Counted from the stretch's first letter, positions 33,336 through 42,187 are shown. The stretch is 64,000 nucleotides of DNA from JADGRF01 sp035274465 (GCA_035274465.1 DATEOF010000358.1:31948-95947); one strand, 5' to 3'. Numbers and translations: made by a program. Notes: generated by a model from the letters alone, not told the origin.

Positions 33336-33677
33336 TCAACTCGGCGCGGGCAAGCTCGTCGTCACCCTCGGTCCCGACACCACGGCCCTCACCGCCCGCG
33401 CGGCCTGCTCGAAGCTGGAGATGCCGAATTTGCGGACGATCAGCACGCGACGGCCGCGCTTGCGGCATTGCTTCTGCGCCGTGCGCACCGCGCAGTGGCT
33501 GTTGATGTCGGTGACGATCACGATCAGGTCGCAGCGCTCGACCATCGAGTCCAGCGCTTCGGGCCCGCGGCCGCGCATGTGACCGTGGTGGAACTCGACG
33601 TCGCAGCCAACCGCCTTGGCGACTTCTTCGTAACGCGCCTGGTTGCGTTCGACGCCTCCGATGATCCCGACTCGCAT
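33336..33677 (-). CDS. DUF2325 protein
   Basis: A 113-aa protein of the DUF2325 family: MRVGIIGGVERNQARYEEVA, HHGHMRGRGPEALDSMVERC, then DLIVIVTDINSHCAVRTAQK and QCRKRGRRVLIVRKFGISSF. The Rossmann-like start GIIGG and the HCAVR..QC.K..R Cys/Lys region are the family's conserved parts. Function is unknown; some members occur near redox or metal genes. Here it lies 21 bp behind the Rieske oxygenase small subunit and is likely the sixth gene of that operon, which may hint at an accessory role in the oxygenase system. Confidence 0.82.
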   Translation of the reverse strand: MRVGIIGGVERNQARYEEVAKAVGCDVEFHHGHMRGRGPEALDSMVERCDLIVIVTDINSHCAVRTAQKQCRKRGRRVLIVRKFGISSFEQAARAVRAVVSGPRVTTSLPAPS

Positions 33678-33698
33678 TCGTCCTCCTGCCTACTCGTG

Positions 33699-34193
33699 TC
33701 AAATGATGTCGTGCGTGCCGATGCCGAGCTGGCGCGTATCGAGCCGCGCAAGGCGCTCGGCGAGCAGCCAGCGGCCGCCCTCGAGCACGAACCGGTCGTG
33801 GTAGCGCGCGACCGCGAACAAACGCGTGCTGCCGGACTCCACGTGCACGTCACCCACGTCCACCGCGGTTTGATAGATCACCAGCCGGGTGATCGCGCGC
33901 ACGGACTCTGCGCCCTCCCGAGTCAATTCCTGCAGCACCGCCTGGCGAAACCAGAGCGCGTGATCGCGGTGATGCTTCCCGAGCAGCTCGAACTGCGCTC
34001 GCAGCCCTGCGCGGTCGTGCTCGAGCCAGGTCATCTCCTTGCGGATCTCCGGGCTGTACGCGCCGATGCGGTACTGGAACTGCGTCGCCGTGAGCTCCAA
34101 CCAATCGTAGAAGCGCCGCTCGTCCAGCAGAGCCGCGCCACGGTAGATCAGCTCTGCGATCTCGGTCCGCAGCTCGTACGATGGCGCGCTCAT
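33699..34193 (-). CDS. Rieske oxygenase small (beta) subunit, MsmB-like
   Basis: A 164-aa NTF2/SnoaL-fold protein typical of ring-hydroxylating dioxygenase beta subunits: SYELRTEIAELIYRGAALLD, RRFYDWLELTATQFQYRI, LVIYQTAVDVGDVHVESG and DRFVLEGGRWLLAERLARLD. It has a structural role in the alpha/beta hexamer. Its ATG at 34193 overlaps the alpha-subunit stop by 4 bp (ATGA), so the two are made in step. Because the alpha subunit has the methanesulfonate-monooxygenase Rieske spacing, this is a candidate MsmB. Confidence 0.85.
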   Translation of the reverse strand: MSAPSYELRTEIAELIYRGAALLDERRFYDWLELTATQFQYRIGAYSPEIRKEMTWLEHDRAGLRAQFELLGKHHRDHALWFRQAVLQELTREGAESVRAITRLVIYQTAVDVGDVHVESGSTRLFAVARYHDRFVLEGGRWLLAERLARLDTRQLGIGTHDII

Positions 34194-35473
34194 TCCGCGT
34201 CTCCGGCGGCCAGATCTCGCACCGCGTACAGATCCATCTGCGTCTCGCTGTACGGCGCACGCGCCGAGCGATTCATGCGTCGCGACCACTCGGCGTAGTA
34301 GCAGCGCAGCCCGACCTCGTCGTGGATGCCGTTGTGCTCGGAGCGGCCGTGCAGCACGTGCAACGGCTCGCTGCCCGCCGGCATGCCGCGGCCCTGGCTG
34401 GTCACGCCCAGCAGATCTTCCGGCAAGTTGCGCCCGAACGGCCCCCAGATCGTGTTGTGGTCGCGCACGCGCTGCGCGCGCTGCTCCGGGGTGTCGCTGG
34501 CCAGGCCCACTCCGCGAAACTCGATCAGCACCTTGTCCGCAGCCAACGGCGTCATGGTGTCGACGCGCAGCGCGGAGCCGCGCAGGTTCACCGTGATGCC
34601 CGGGAACAGATCGAGCAGCTTCCAGCCGTTCACCGGCAGGCCGGGGAAGCTCAGCGTGCGGCTCTCGGCCAGTGAAGTCTCGTGGTGCTCGTACGCGGTG
34701 TACTTCACCGTCATCGAGCTCACGCCGACGTGTCCATGCGGAAACGGGAGGTAGCGTCGATCGTAGTAGCCCGGCTGCTGCATGCCGGTCACCCGATTAA
34801 AGTGGTGCATGTAGTCGTGGTAGAATTCGCTGTTGGTGTCGTGCCAGAGCTTGTAGTTGGTCGACACCACCGCCTTGTGGAGGTGGAAGACCTCGAGCGG
34901 CTCGGCTTCGAGGTGCGGGCGCAAGTCCTCGAACGCGTCGCCGATGTACTCGGAGAGTGGAGGCGCCCCGGCCTCGAGGTGCACCCACACGAAGCCGCCG
35001 TACGCCACCTCGAGCGAGATCTCGTGCAGGCCCGCCTCGCGGCATTCGAGTCGCTCTTGATAGCCGGCTCGCCGGCGCGGGATCGCCGTGCACTGTCCAT
35101 GCGCGTCGAACTGCCAGGAGTGGAACATGCACGTGATGTGCTTGTGGCTGCCGGTCGGGCTGGCATCGCGCAGGTTGCCCGCCGGTGCGCGCAACAGCAG
35201 CGCCCCGCGGTGCGGGCAGACGTTCAAGAACGCGCGGAGCTTGCGATCCCCACCGCGCACCACCATCACCGGCTCGCGCGCGATGTGGAACGTGCGGTAG
35301 TCGTAGGGCTCCGGCAGCTCGCTCTCGTGCAGCACGAGCAGCCAGGTGCGGCGCCAGATCCGCTCCATTTCCTGTTCGAAGATCTCCGGATCGGTGTACA
35401 GGCTGCTGTGCACGTAGGGCAGCGCCGGACTGCCCAGGTTCCGCTTCCAGGTCGCGAGCTTCGAGCCGGTCAT
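34190..35473 (-). CDS. msmA: Rieske oxygenase large (alpha) subunit, MsmA-like
   Basis: A 427-aa Rieske non-haem iron oxygenase. The [2Fe-2S] ligands are C86-P-H88 and C115-M-F-H118, separated by 26 residues instead of the usual ~15-17. I recall the x26 spacing as the diagnostic oddity of the methanesulfonate monooxygenase large subunit MsmA; the gene symbol rests on that memory. The mononuclear Fe site is NYKLWHDTNSEFYHDYMHH with H219 and H224; the position that normally holds the bridging Asp is Glu216. It overlaps the ABC ATPase gene upstream (ATGA) and the beta gene downstream, so transport and oxidation are made together. No ferredoxin or reductase gene (MsmC/MsmD) is within the window's operon. 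An aryl- or other alkylsulfonate substrate is the alternative. Confidence 0.85.
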   Translation of the reverse strand: MTGSKLATWKRNLGSPALPYVHSSLYTDPEIFEQEMERIWRRTWLLVLHESELPEPYDYRTFHIAREPVMVVRGGDRKLRAFLNVCPHRGALLLRAPAGNLRDASPTGSHKHITCMFHSWQFDAHGQCTAIPRRRAGYQERLECREAGLHEISLEVAYGGFVWVHLEAGAPPLSEYIGDAFEDLRPHLEAEPLEVFHLHKAVVSTNYKLWHDTNSEFYHDYMHHFNRVTGMQQPGYYDRRYLPFPHGHVGVSSMTVKYTAYEHHETSLAESRTLSFPGLPVNGWKLLDLFPGITVNLRGSALRVDTMTPLAADKVLIEFRGVGLASDTPEQRAQRVRDHNTIWGPFGRNLPEDLLGVTSQGRGMPAGSEPLHVLHGRSEHNGIHDEVGLRCYYAEWSRRMNRSARAPYSETQMDLYAVRDLAAGDAE

Positions 35474-36255
35474 GGTGTCTCTCCCAGGGTCGCAGCGGGC
35501 CAGAACCCTGGCTTGCCGCTGCTAGCTTCAAGCTGAGTCGCGCGCGCGCCTTGCTGCGCGGGGCGCTCGTCGAAGATGGCTTCGAGCACGGCGCTGACGA
35601 GCCGCCCGACCTCCGGAGAGTTGCGCGGGCGCGGGCGCGGCAGGTCGACGTGCTGCCGGAACACGACGCGACCTTCATTGATCACCAGCACGTGGTCGCC
35701 GAGCAGCACCGCCTCGTCGACGTCGTGCGTGACCAGAACGGCAGTGAAGCCGTGCTCGCGCCACAGGTTCTCGACCAGGCGCTGTGCGGCGATGCGGGTC
35801 AACGCATCCAGCGCGCAGAAAGGCTCGTCGAGCAGCATCAAGCGCGGGCGATGCATCAGCGCGCGCGCCAGCGCCACGCGTTGCCGCTGACCGCCCGACA
35901 AAATACCCGGATAGTCGCCCGCCCGATCGGCCAGCCCGACCTCGTCGAGCACGTGCATGGCCGCAGCGCGATCGACGTGGGGCAAGCCCAGGCAGATGTT
36001 TTGCAGCACGCTGCGCCAGGGCAACAGGCGCGGCTCTTGAAACATGATGATGGGCGGCGCGTCGACCTGCAGCTCACCGCGACTGGGCGGCAAGAGGCCG
36101 GCGAGCACTCGCAGCAGCGTGCTCTTGCCCGAGCCGCTGCGCCCGACGACGCTCACGAATTCGCCGGGTGCCACGTGCAAGTCGATGCCGTCGAGGATCG
36201 TGCGACCGCCGAGCCGTGCATCCAGACCGTCGAGGATCAGTTCTGCGCCACACAT
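35470..36255 (-). CDS. ABC transporter ATP-binding protein, SsuB/TauB-like
   Basis: A 261-aa ATPase. Walker A GRSGSGKST, Q-loop in MFQEPRLLPWRS, signature LSGGQRQRVALARAL and Walker B RLMLLDEPFCALD are complete, with the H-loop in VTHDVDEAVLLGD. The LLPWR sequence after the Q-loop is typical of the nitrate/sulfonate/taurine importers. It energises the permease whose stop lies 3 bp upstream, and its stop overlaps the Rieske alpha ATG. Confidence 0.92.
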   Translation of the reverse strand: MCGAELILDGLDARLGGRTILDGIDLHVAPGEFVSVVGRSGSGKSTLLRVLAGLLPPSRGELQVDAPPIIMFQEPRLLPWRSVLQNICLGLPHVDRAAAMHVLDEVGLADRAGDYPGILSGGQRQRVALARALMHRPRLMLLDEPFCALDALTRIAAQRLVENLWREHGFTAVLVTHDVDEAVLLGDHVLVINEGRVVFRQHVDLPRPRPRNSPEVGRLVSAVLEAIFDERPAQQGARATQLEASSGKPGFWPAATLGETP

Positions 36256-36258
36256 GGT

Positions 36259-37032
36259 CTACTCCGCCGCCATACGTTGAGAGCGCGGCTGCCAGGGCAA
36301 GAGCCGCTCTTCGAGTCGCCGTGCGAGCAAATCTGCTGCCTTGCCGAGCAGCGCCCAGAGCACGATCGTCAGTACCAGCACGTCCATCTGCATGAACTCG
36401 CGCGCGTTCATCGCCACGTAGCCGAGGCCCTGCGTCGCGCCGATCGTCTCGGCCACGATCAACACCAACCACGACAGCCCGAGCGCGAAGCGCAGCCCGA
36501 CCAGGATCGAAGGCAGCGCACCCGGCAGGATGATCTCGCGGTACAGCGCGGGGCCCGACACGCGGTACATGCGCGCCATCTCGATCAGCTGCGGGTCGAC
36601 GCTGCGCACGCCGTGAAAGGTGTTCAGGTACACCGGGAACACGACCGCCACCGCCACGATGAACAGCTTGGCGGCCTCGCCCAGGCCGAACCACAGGATG
36701 ACCAGCGGCACGAGCGACAGCGGCGGCACTGCACGCAGCATCTGCAGCGGCGTATCCAGCAGCAGCTGCAGCTTGCGCGAGAGGCCGGTTGCCAAGCCCA
36801 GGACCAACCCCACGCTGGCGCCGACCAAGAGGCCCGCTGCCGCGCGCAGCGCACTCACGCCGAGGTGCGCGAGCAAGCCCCCGCGTTCGGTCGCGGTGAC
36901 CGCCGCACGCAGCACCTCGAATGGCGCAGGCAACAGCACCGGCGGCAAGAGGCCCGTGCGGCTCGCGAGCTCCCAACCCGCGAGCAAAGCCAGCGGCGCG
37001 ATCCACGGCGCAGCTCTGCGCTGCCAGCTCAC
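36259..37032 (-). CDS. ABC transporter permease, SsuC/TauC-like
   Basis: A 257-aa inner-membrane permease with about six hydrophobic helices. The first reads WIAPLALLAGWELASRTGLL; the EAA-loop region RMYRVSGPALYREIILPGAL then PSILVGLRFALGLSWLVLIV is the BPD_transp_1 signature of sulfonate/nitrate importers. It starts at GTG 37032, overlapping the binding-protein stop as GTGA, and pairs with the ATPase that follows. Confidence 0.92.
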   Translation of the reverse strand: MSWQRRAAPWIAPLALLAGWELASRTGLLPPVLLPAPFEVLRAAVTATERGGLLAHLGVSALRAAAGLLVGASVGLVLGLATGLSRKLQLLLDTPLQMLRAVPPLSLVPLVILWFGLGEAAKLFIVAVAVVFPVYLNTFHGVRSVDPQLIEMARMYRVSGPALYREIILPGALPSILVGLRFALGLSWLVLIVAETIGATQGLGYVAMNAREFMQMDVLVLTIVLWALLGKAADLLARRLEERLLPWQPRSQRMAAE

Positions 37033-38045
37033 GAACCGCTCCCGAGGCCCGCACTCGCGAGGTAGGCCTCCGTGGTGCGAACCTCGCGCGGGATCAGCTT
37101 CAACCCGAAGAACTTGTCCGCGATCGTCTGCTGCTGCTGCAAGATCTCCGGCGTGATCGGGTGGATCTCGTAGACGTGGCGCTTCTCGGAGATCAACAGC
37201 GCCTCGTAGGCGACGCCGGAAGACTTCGCGAGGATGCGCGCGCTCTCCTCTGGATTCTGCTTGGCCCAGGCGGTCAGCACCTTGAACTGCTCGAGCACCG
37301 TGCCGACGAGAGCCGAGTTCTGCTCCGCAAACTCACGGCGCGCGACGTAGAAGAACTGGTTGACGACGAGGCCCTGCCCGTCGCGCAGCACGCGCGCACC
37401 CGCGACTTCGGCCGCGGCCTGGAAGGGATCCCAGATCACCCACGCGTCGACCTGACCGGTGTCGAACGCGGCGCGCGCGTCGGGCGGCGCGAGATACGTC
37501 ACCTGCACGTCGTCAATCTCGAGCCCGGCGGACTCGAGGGCCTTGACCAGCAGGTAGTGCACGTTCGAGCCGCGGTTGACCGCGACCTTCTTGCCCTTCA
37601 GCTCCGACACCTGCTTCAGCTTCGAGCTCTTCGGCACCAGGATGGCTTCCGACGCGGGCGCCGAAGCCTCGATCGCGACGTACACGAACGGCACACCGCC
37701 CGCTTGCGCGAACACCGGCGGCGTCTCGCCCACGTAGCCGATATCGACCGCACCGGCGCGCATCGCCTCTAGTAGCGGCGGACCGGCCTGGAACTCGACC
37801 CACTCGGCGCGCGCGCCCGCCTTCGCCAGCTGGGCATCCAGCTCGGTGGAGCGCTCCTTGAGCAGGAACGGCGAGCCGATCTTCTGGTAGCCGATGCGCA
37901 CGAGCGAGGCAGTCTTGGGAGCGGCGGGCTCGGCTGCCGGCGCCGGTGCCGCGGGCGCGGGGGCAGACGCGGGTTGGTCCGCGGGCTTTCCGCTGCAGGC
38001 GGTGAGGCAGGCGATGGAGAGGATGGTGAGGACGGAGCGGGGCAT
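37029..38045 (-). CDS. Sulfonate-type substrate-binding lipoprotein, SsuA-like
   Basis: A 338-aa periplasmic binding protein. The ATG at 38045 gives a signal ending SIACLTAC with a clear lipobox, then an Ala/Pro linker. The ligand-binding part is SsuA-like: VRIGYQKIGSPFLLKE, VDIGYVGETPPVFAQAGG, EAILVPKSSKLKQVSELKGK then KVAVNRGSNVHYLL, and VDAWVIWDPFQAA. These proteins bind alkanesulfonates, taurine or nitrate-like anions. It is the first gene of the operon; the 132 bp to the divergent TonB receptor gene should contain both promoters. Confidence 0.9.
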   Translation of the reverse strand: MPRSVLTILSIACLTACSGKPADQPASAPAPAAPAPAAEPAAPKTASLVRIGYQKIGSPFLLKERSTELDAQLAKAGARAEWVEFQAGPPLLEAMRAGAVDIGYVGETPPVFAQAGGVPFVYVAIEASAPASEAILVPKSSKLKQVSELKGKKVAVNRGSNVHYLLVKALESAGLEIDDVQVTYLAPPDARAAFDTGQVDAWVIWDPFQAAAEVAGARVLRDGQGLVVNQFFYVARREFAEQNSALVGTVLEQFKVLTAWAKQNPEESARILAKSSGVAYEALLISEKRHVYEIHPITPEILQQQQTIADKFFGLKLIPREVRTTEAYLASAGLGSGS

Positions 38046-38177
38046 GCGCAGGCGTGCTGAGCAGTCCGCGTGCCAACGCACGAGGGCCGCCAGGAACGGC
38101 CTGCGCCTCCCGGGCCTTGACGACTCGCGGAAAAACCGTGGTACGAAACCGGGCGCCGGAGCTGTGCCACGGGTGTG

Positions 38178-40388
38178 ATGCGCGCGCGAAATCAGCTTTG
38201 CATGGTGCTGTCGTGCTGGATCTGCGGAGTGGTCGCAGCGCAGGCGCAGGATGCGGGCGTTCCGGAGGGGCAGCGGCCACCTGCGCGCGTGCCCGACTTC
38301 GTGCCGGAGGACGAGGGCCGCGAGCCACGGCAACCTGCGCCGCCACCCGACCCACACGTGAAGGTGGATCCGAAGAGTTGGTTGCCGCCGCCGGTAGCTG
38401 CGCCCGCGCCGGAGTACTCGGCGCGAGCCACTGCCACGCGAACCAGCGCCGCCGCGACCTTGCCCGTGAGCGTCTCCGTGTTGGATCGCGCCGACGTGGA
38501 CCTGCACCCGGCCCACACCAGCGATGCCGTGCTGCGCAGCTTGCCTTCGGCGGCGACGTTCCGGCGCAGTAGCAGCATGGTCGCCGATCCTTCGGCGCAA
38601 GGGCTGAACCTGCGCGGCTTGGCGCCGTCCGGAGTCTCGCGGACGCTGGTGTTGCGGGACGGCGTGCCCGAGAACGATCCGTTCGGGGGTTGGGTGTACT
38701 GGCGTGCGCTGCCGCACCTGGATATCGATCGCATCGAGGTGGTACCGGGCGGCGGCTCGGCGTTGTATGGCTCGGCGGCTCTCGGCGGCGTGGTGCAGGT
38801 GTTCTCGCGACCACCTTCCCAGATCGGCCTGGACGCCGACTTCTCCTACGGCAACCTGGACACGTGGGAGCTCGGCGGCCGCGTCGCCAACGAGTTCGGT
38901 CCGTTCGGCGTGGCGCTCTCGGGCGACTGGCTGAAGTCCGACGGCTACCAGATCGTGGCGCCGGACCAACGAGGCGCGATCGACGGCGAGACGCCGAGCG
39001 AGAGCGGTAACTTCAACGGCCGGTTTTCACTGTCACTACCGGGCTTGCGGTTGTGGGCTGCGATGGGCTGGTTTCGCGAGGTGCAGAACGGCGGCACCGA
39101 GTACACCAGCGCCGAGGTCACGCTCGGACGCGCCAGCGCCGGCCTGACCTGGCGACCCGGCGATGCGAGTCAGCTCGACCTGCTGCTGTACGGCCGGCGT
39201 GCCTGCTTCGAGCAGGTGCGCGCGCGCGTCAGCGAAGATCGCTCGAGCGAGGAGCGCGCGAGCCAGCAGCACGTGCCCGCAGGCGACGAGGGCGGCTCGC
39301 TGGCGTGGACTGCACCCGAGATCCACGGCTTCGGCAGGCATCAGCTGCTGATCGGCCTGGACGCTCGCCACGTCAGCGGCGAGTCCACCGACCAGCTCTT
39401 CCCCGCGCAGCCGATGGCGGACAGCGTGCTGGAGAAGCGCAGCGGCGGGCAGCAGTGGCTGCTCGGCGGCTTCGTGCAGGACGTCGTGCAAGCCACGCGC
39501 GAGTTGTCGGTGCAGGCCAACCTGCGCACGGACGTCTGGCACAACTTCGACGGCGCACGCGAGCTCGAGCGCATGGACGGCAGCTCGCGCACGTTCGATA
39601 GCCAGGCGCGCACCAGCGTGAGCGTGAACCCGCGCCTCGGCGTGGTGCACCAGACCTTACCGTGGCTGCAGCTCCGAGCTGCGGGCTACCGCGCCTTTCG
39701 CGCTCCAACCCTGAACGAGCTGTACCGCTCGTTTCAGGTCGGCACGATCCTGACCGCGGCCAACGATCAGCTGGGGCCGGAGCACGTGCTCGGCGCGGAG
39801 ATCGGCGCCAACTTCGAGCCGGCCACGGGCATCCGGCTGCGGCTCACGGGCTTCCTCAACTTCCTGCAGGACCCGATCAGCAACGTCACGCTGGCCTCGG
39901 CCCTACCCGACGGCTCGACTCGCCAGCGCCAGAACCTCGGCAGCGCACGCGTGGGCGGGCTCGAGGTCGATGCGCGCTGGCTGCTCGGCCCGCACCTGCG
40001 CGTGACGTTCGGCTACACGTGGGCTCACAGCGAAGTCACCGACGCGGGCGACATGCCGGCATTGGTCGGCAAGCAACTGGCTCAAGACCCCGAGCATCGC
40101 GCCACGCTGGCCGGGATCCTGGACCTCCGCCAGTTCTTCACCACCTCGATCCAGCTGCGCGTGATCGGCCCGCAGTACGAGGACGATCTCAACACGCTCA
40201 GCATGCACGGCTACGTGCTGCTCGACGCGTTCCTGTCGCGCACGTTCGTGGGCGGCTGGGAGGTGTTCGCCGCGGGCGAGAACCTCCTGAGCACCGACTA
40301 TCTGGTGGGACGCGCCGGCGTGGACACCGTCGGCGCGCCGCTCACGTTCCGCTTTGGCTTGCGGATTCGCGCGCCCCGTTTTCTTTAG
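38178..40388 (+). CDS. TonB-dependent outer-membrane receptor
   Basis: A 736-aa receptor. The ATG at 38178 opens a signal peptide (MVLSCWICGVVAAQAQ) and a Pro-rich linker, followed by the plug domain: PVSVSVLDRADVDLHPAHTS, RGLAPSGVSRTLVLRDGVPE, IDRIEVVPGGGSALYGSAAL. The barrel ends in LTFRFGLRIRAPRFL with a terminal hydrophobic residue, as needed for insertion. A separate N-terminal signalling domain is absent. It is divergent from the SsuA-like gene, so it may bring the same substrate, or a carrier or ester of it, across the outer membrane; siderophore or cobalamin uptake is the default alternative. It overlaps the convergent diiron gene by 47 bp. Confidence 0.9.
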   Translation: MRARNQLCMVLSCWICGVVAAQAQDAGVPEGQRPPARVPDFVPEDEGREPRQPAPPPDPHVKVDPKSWLPPPVAAPAPEYSARATATRTSAAATLPVSVSVLDRADVDLHPAHTSDAVLRSLPSAATFRRSSSMVADPSAQGLNLRGLAPSGVSRTLVLRDGVPENDPFGGWVYWRALPHLDIDRIEVVPGGGSALYGSAALGGVVQVFSRPPSQIGLDADFSYGNLDTWELGGRVANEFGPFGVALSGDWLKSDGYQIVAPDQRGAIDGETPSESGNFNGRFSLSLPGLRLWAAMGWFREVQNGGTEYTSAEVTLGRASAGLTWRPGDASQLDLLLYGRRACFEQVRARVSEDRSSEERASQQHVPAGDEGGSLAWTAPEIHGFGRHQLLIGLDARHVSGESTDQLFPAQPMADSVLEKRSGGQQWLLGGFVQDVVQATRELSVQANLRTDVWHNFDGARELERMDGSSRTFDSQARTSVSVNPRLGVVHQTLPWLQLRAAGYRAFRAPTLNELYRSFQVGTILTAANDQLGPEHVLGAEIGANFEPATGIRLRLTGFLNFLQDPISNVTLASALPDGSTRQRQNLGSARVGGLEVDARWLLGPHLRVTFGYTWAHSEVTDAGDMPALVGKQLAQDPEHRATLAGILDLRQFFTTSIQLRVIGPQYEDDLNTLSMHGYVLLDAFLSRTFVGGWEVFAAGENLLSTDYLVGRAGVDTVGAPLTFRFGLRIRAPRFL

Positions 40389-41520
40389 GGAAGAAACCGC
40401 TCGTGGCAGGCGGTTGTTTGCCGTAGGTCGGCAGCGGCTTGGACAGGTCGGCCCAGTCGATGTCACCGTCGCTCGGCAGGCCGGCGAACTGCATCAAACC
40501 CAGCTCGTCGTACTTCGGCGCGACCGCAGCCGTCAGCAGCCCCACCTTGTTCAGGTTGGGCATGATGCGCGTGAACAACAGGTTGCGGAACGAGTCCATC
40601 TGCCCGGCAGCCAGGAAACGCCGACGGCCCTCCTCGACGTCGAAGCCGTAGTGCTCGAAGACATCGGTCGGCACGATGCGCTCGCGCATGATGCGACAGG
40701 CCTCGAAGGCGAACTGCGCGCGGTCCTCGATCTCCTGCGGCGCCAGCGACTTCACGAACTGCTCCATGTACGACACACCGAACGCCACGTGCCGCGCCTC
40801 GTCGCGCGTCACCAGCTCCAGCAGCTCGCGCAGGAAGGGATCGGCCGCCATGGCCTTCTGCACGTGAAACGCCGCCAGCGCCAGCGACTCGATGATCAGC
40901 TGCATGCCGATGAACTTCAGATCCCAGCGCGGATCGGTCAGGATCTTGTCGAGCAGCGCCTTGAGGTGCCGGTTGACCGGGTACATCAAGCCGACCTTCT
41001 CGCGCAGATAGCGCGCGAACACCTCGACGTGCCGCGCCTCGTCGAAGGTCTGCGAGGCCGCGTAGAGCTTGCCGTCGTAGGTCGGCGCACAGCTCGCCAA
41101 CTGCGAAGCCACCAACAGCGCGCCCTGCTCGCCGTGTAGAAATTGCGACTGCGTCCAGGCGTGACAGTGCCAGCCGAACTCCACCTGTTCATCTTTGGTC
41201 AGCGCCTGAAACGACTCCCAGGTCTCGTACGGATTCTCGCCGCCCTCGATCATCGGCGAGACCTTGCGCGAGAACTGCAGGCTCCAGTCGAGATCGTAGT
41301 CGGCGTTCCAGTTGCGCTCCTTGCCCAGCCGGTAAAGCTTGCGCAGCTTCTTGTCCGCCTCGAGGTAGTCCCAGGTGTACGCACCCGTCAGCGGCGTGTG
41401 GAAGATCTCGGCGATCTGTTCGACGTCTTGCGCGGATAGGTCGCGCCCGAGCTCACTGTCGGGCTCGGGTTCTCCGATGCGAACGACTTGAGTTGGCGCC
41501 TTCTCGACGATCTTCAGCAT
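40342..41520 (-). CDS. Ferritin-fold diiron protein (RNR R2/oxygenase-like)
   Basis: A 392-aa helical protein with two E-x2-H diiron motifs: HGEQGALL with FDEARHVEVFARYL, and IIESLALAAFHV with TRDEARHVAFGV. Together these give the four-Glu/Asp, two-His set of ferritin-like diiron carboxylate proteins. Its length and layout suggest an oxidase, desaturase or oxygenase, not an iron store. ATG 41520 is chosen where the conserved part begins. It lies 7 bp behind the TetR gene, so it is the likely target of that regulator. The long, unconserved C-terminus overlaps the TonB receptor gene. Confidence 0.75.
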   Translation of the reverse strand: MLKIVEKAPTQVVRIGEPEPDSELGRDLSAQDVEQIAEIFHTPLTGAYTWDYLEADKKLRKLYRLGKERNWNADYDLDWSLQFSRKVSPMIEGGENPYETWESFQALTKDEQVEFGWHCHAWTQSQFLHGEQGALLVASQLASCAPTYDGKLYAASQTFDEARHVEVFARYLREKVGLMYPVNRHLKALLDKILTDPRWDLKFIGMQLIIESLALAAFHVQKAMAADPFLRELLELVTRDEARHVAFGVSYMEQFVKSLAPQEIEDRAQFAFEACRIMRERIVPTDVFEHYGFDVEEGRRRFLAAGQMDSFRNLLFTRIMPNLNKVGLLTAAVAPKYDELGLMQFAGLPSDGDIDWADLSKPLPTYGKQPPATSGFFPKENGARESASQSGT

Positions 41521-41527
41521 GGCATCC

Positions 41528-42163
41528 TCATTTCGAGAGTGGACGTGCGAGGTGATTCGCCGCGGAGTCTTCGAGTGCGGCCAAGACAAGCTCGATGCAG
41601 TCGGGATCGGCCACCACGGCTCCGTGCAAACGCATGCCGAGGAAGGCCGTGTGAAACAGCTCGATCAAGCTGCGGGCTTGAGCCTCCGCCAGCACGGGGA
41701 AGTAACGCTTGGCCGCATCCAGCGCGAGCTGGCGATGGCGACCCGCGATCGTGAGCAGACGCTGCTGCAACTCCGTATCGGTACGTGCCGCGAGGTTCAG
41801 CTCGAGCACGGCCGTGTACTGCGGGCGCTGGTAGATCGCCCACAGGCGATGCAACCCGTGACGCAGGCGCATGAGATCCGACGCGCCGCTCTGCGAGCCA
41901 TCGAAGGCCTCGGCGTAGAACTCGCTCAGCTGTTCATAGAGGTAGTCGGCCACGCCGGCGAGCAGCGCTGCCTTGTTCGGAAAGTGATGGATGCGCGCAC
42001 CGCGCGACACGCCGGCACGTCGCTCGACCTCGAGCGTAGTCGTGCCGCGGTAGCCGTGCTCGACCAGCGCGGCGATCGTCGCCTCGAGGAGTGCGCCGCG
42101 CGTGGCAGTGCGCCGCTCCTCTTGAGTGCGGCGAACGGGCGCAGTCGCGGACGCAACGGGCAT
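41528..42163 (-). CDS. TetR family regulator
   Basis: A 211-aa TetR protein: RRTATRGALLEATIAALVEH, GYRGTTTLEVERRAGVSRGA, RIHHFPNKAALLAGVADYLY are the DNA-binding helices. The C-terminal part (LWAIYQRPQYTAVLELNLAA) is of the acyl-CoA/hydrophobic-ligand class. ATG 42163 is preferred over TTG 42172. It heads a two-gene operon with the diiron protein and is divergent from the FAD/enoyl-reductase genes, with a long palindrome 25 bp upstream of its start. Confidence 0.87.
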   Translation of the reverse strand: MPVASATAPVRRTQEERRTATRGALLEATIAALVEHGYRGTTTLEVERRAGVSRGARIHHFPNKAALLAGVADYLYEQLSEFYAEAFDGSQSGASDLMRLRHGLHRLWAIYQRPQYTAVLELNLAARTDTELQQRLLTIAGRHRQLALDAAKRYFPVLAEAQARSLIELFHTAFLGMRLHGAVVADPDCIELVLAALEDSAANHLARPLSK

Positions 42164-42187
42164 GAAACACAAGGTACGCTCGCAAAC

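Noticed and set aside
35185..37065. A 626-codon plus-strand frame across the ABC transporter genes
   Set aside because: Composition is Gln/Arg/His-biased with no domain; the minus strand carries Walker motifs and permease helices.
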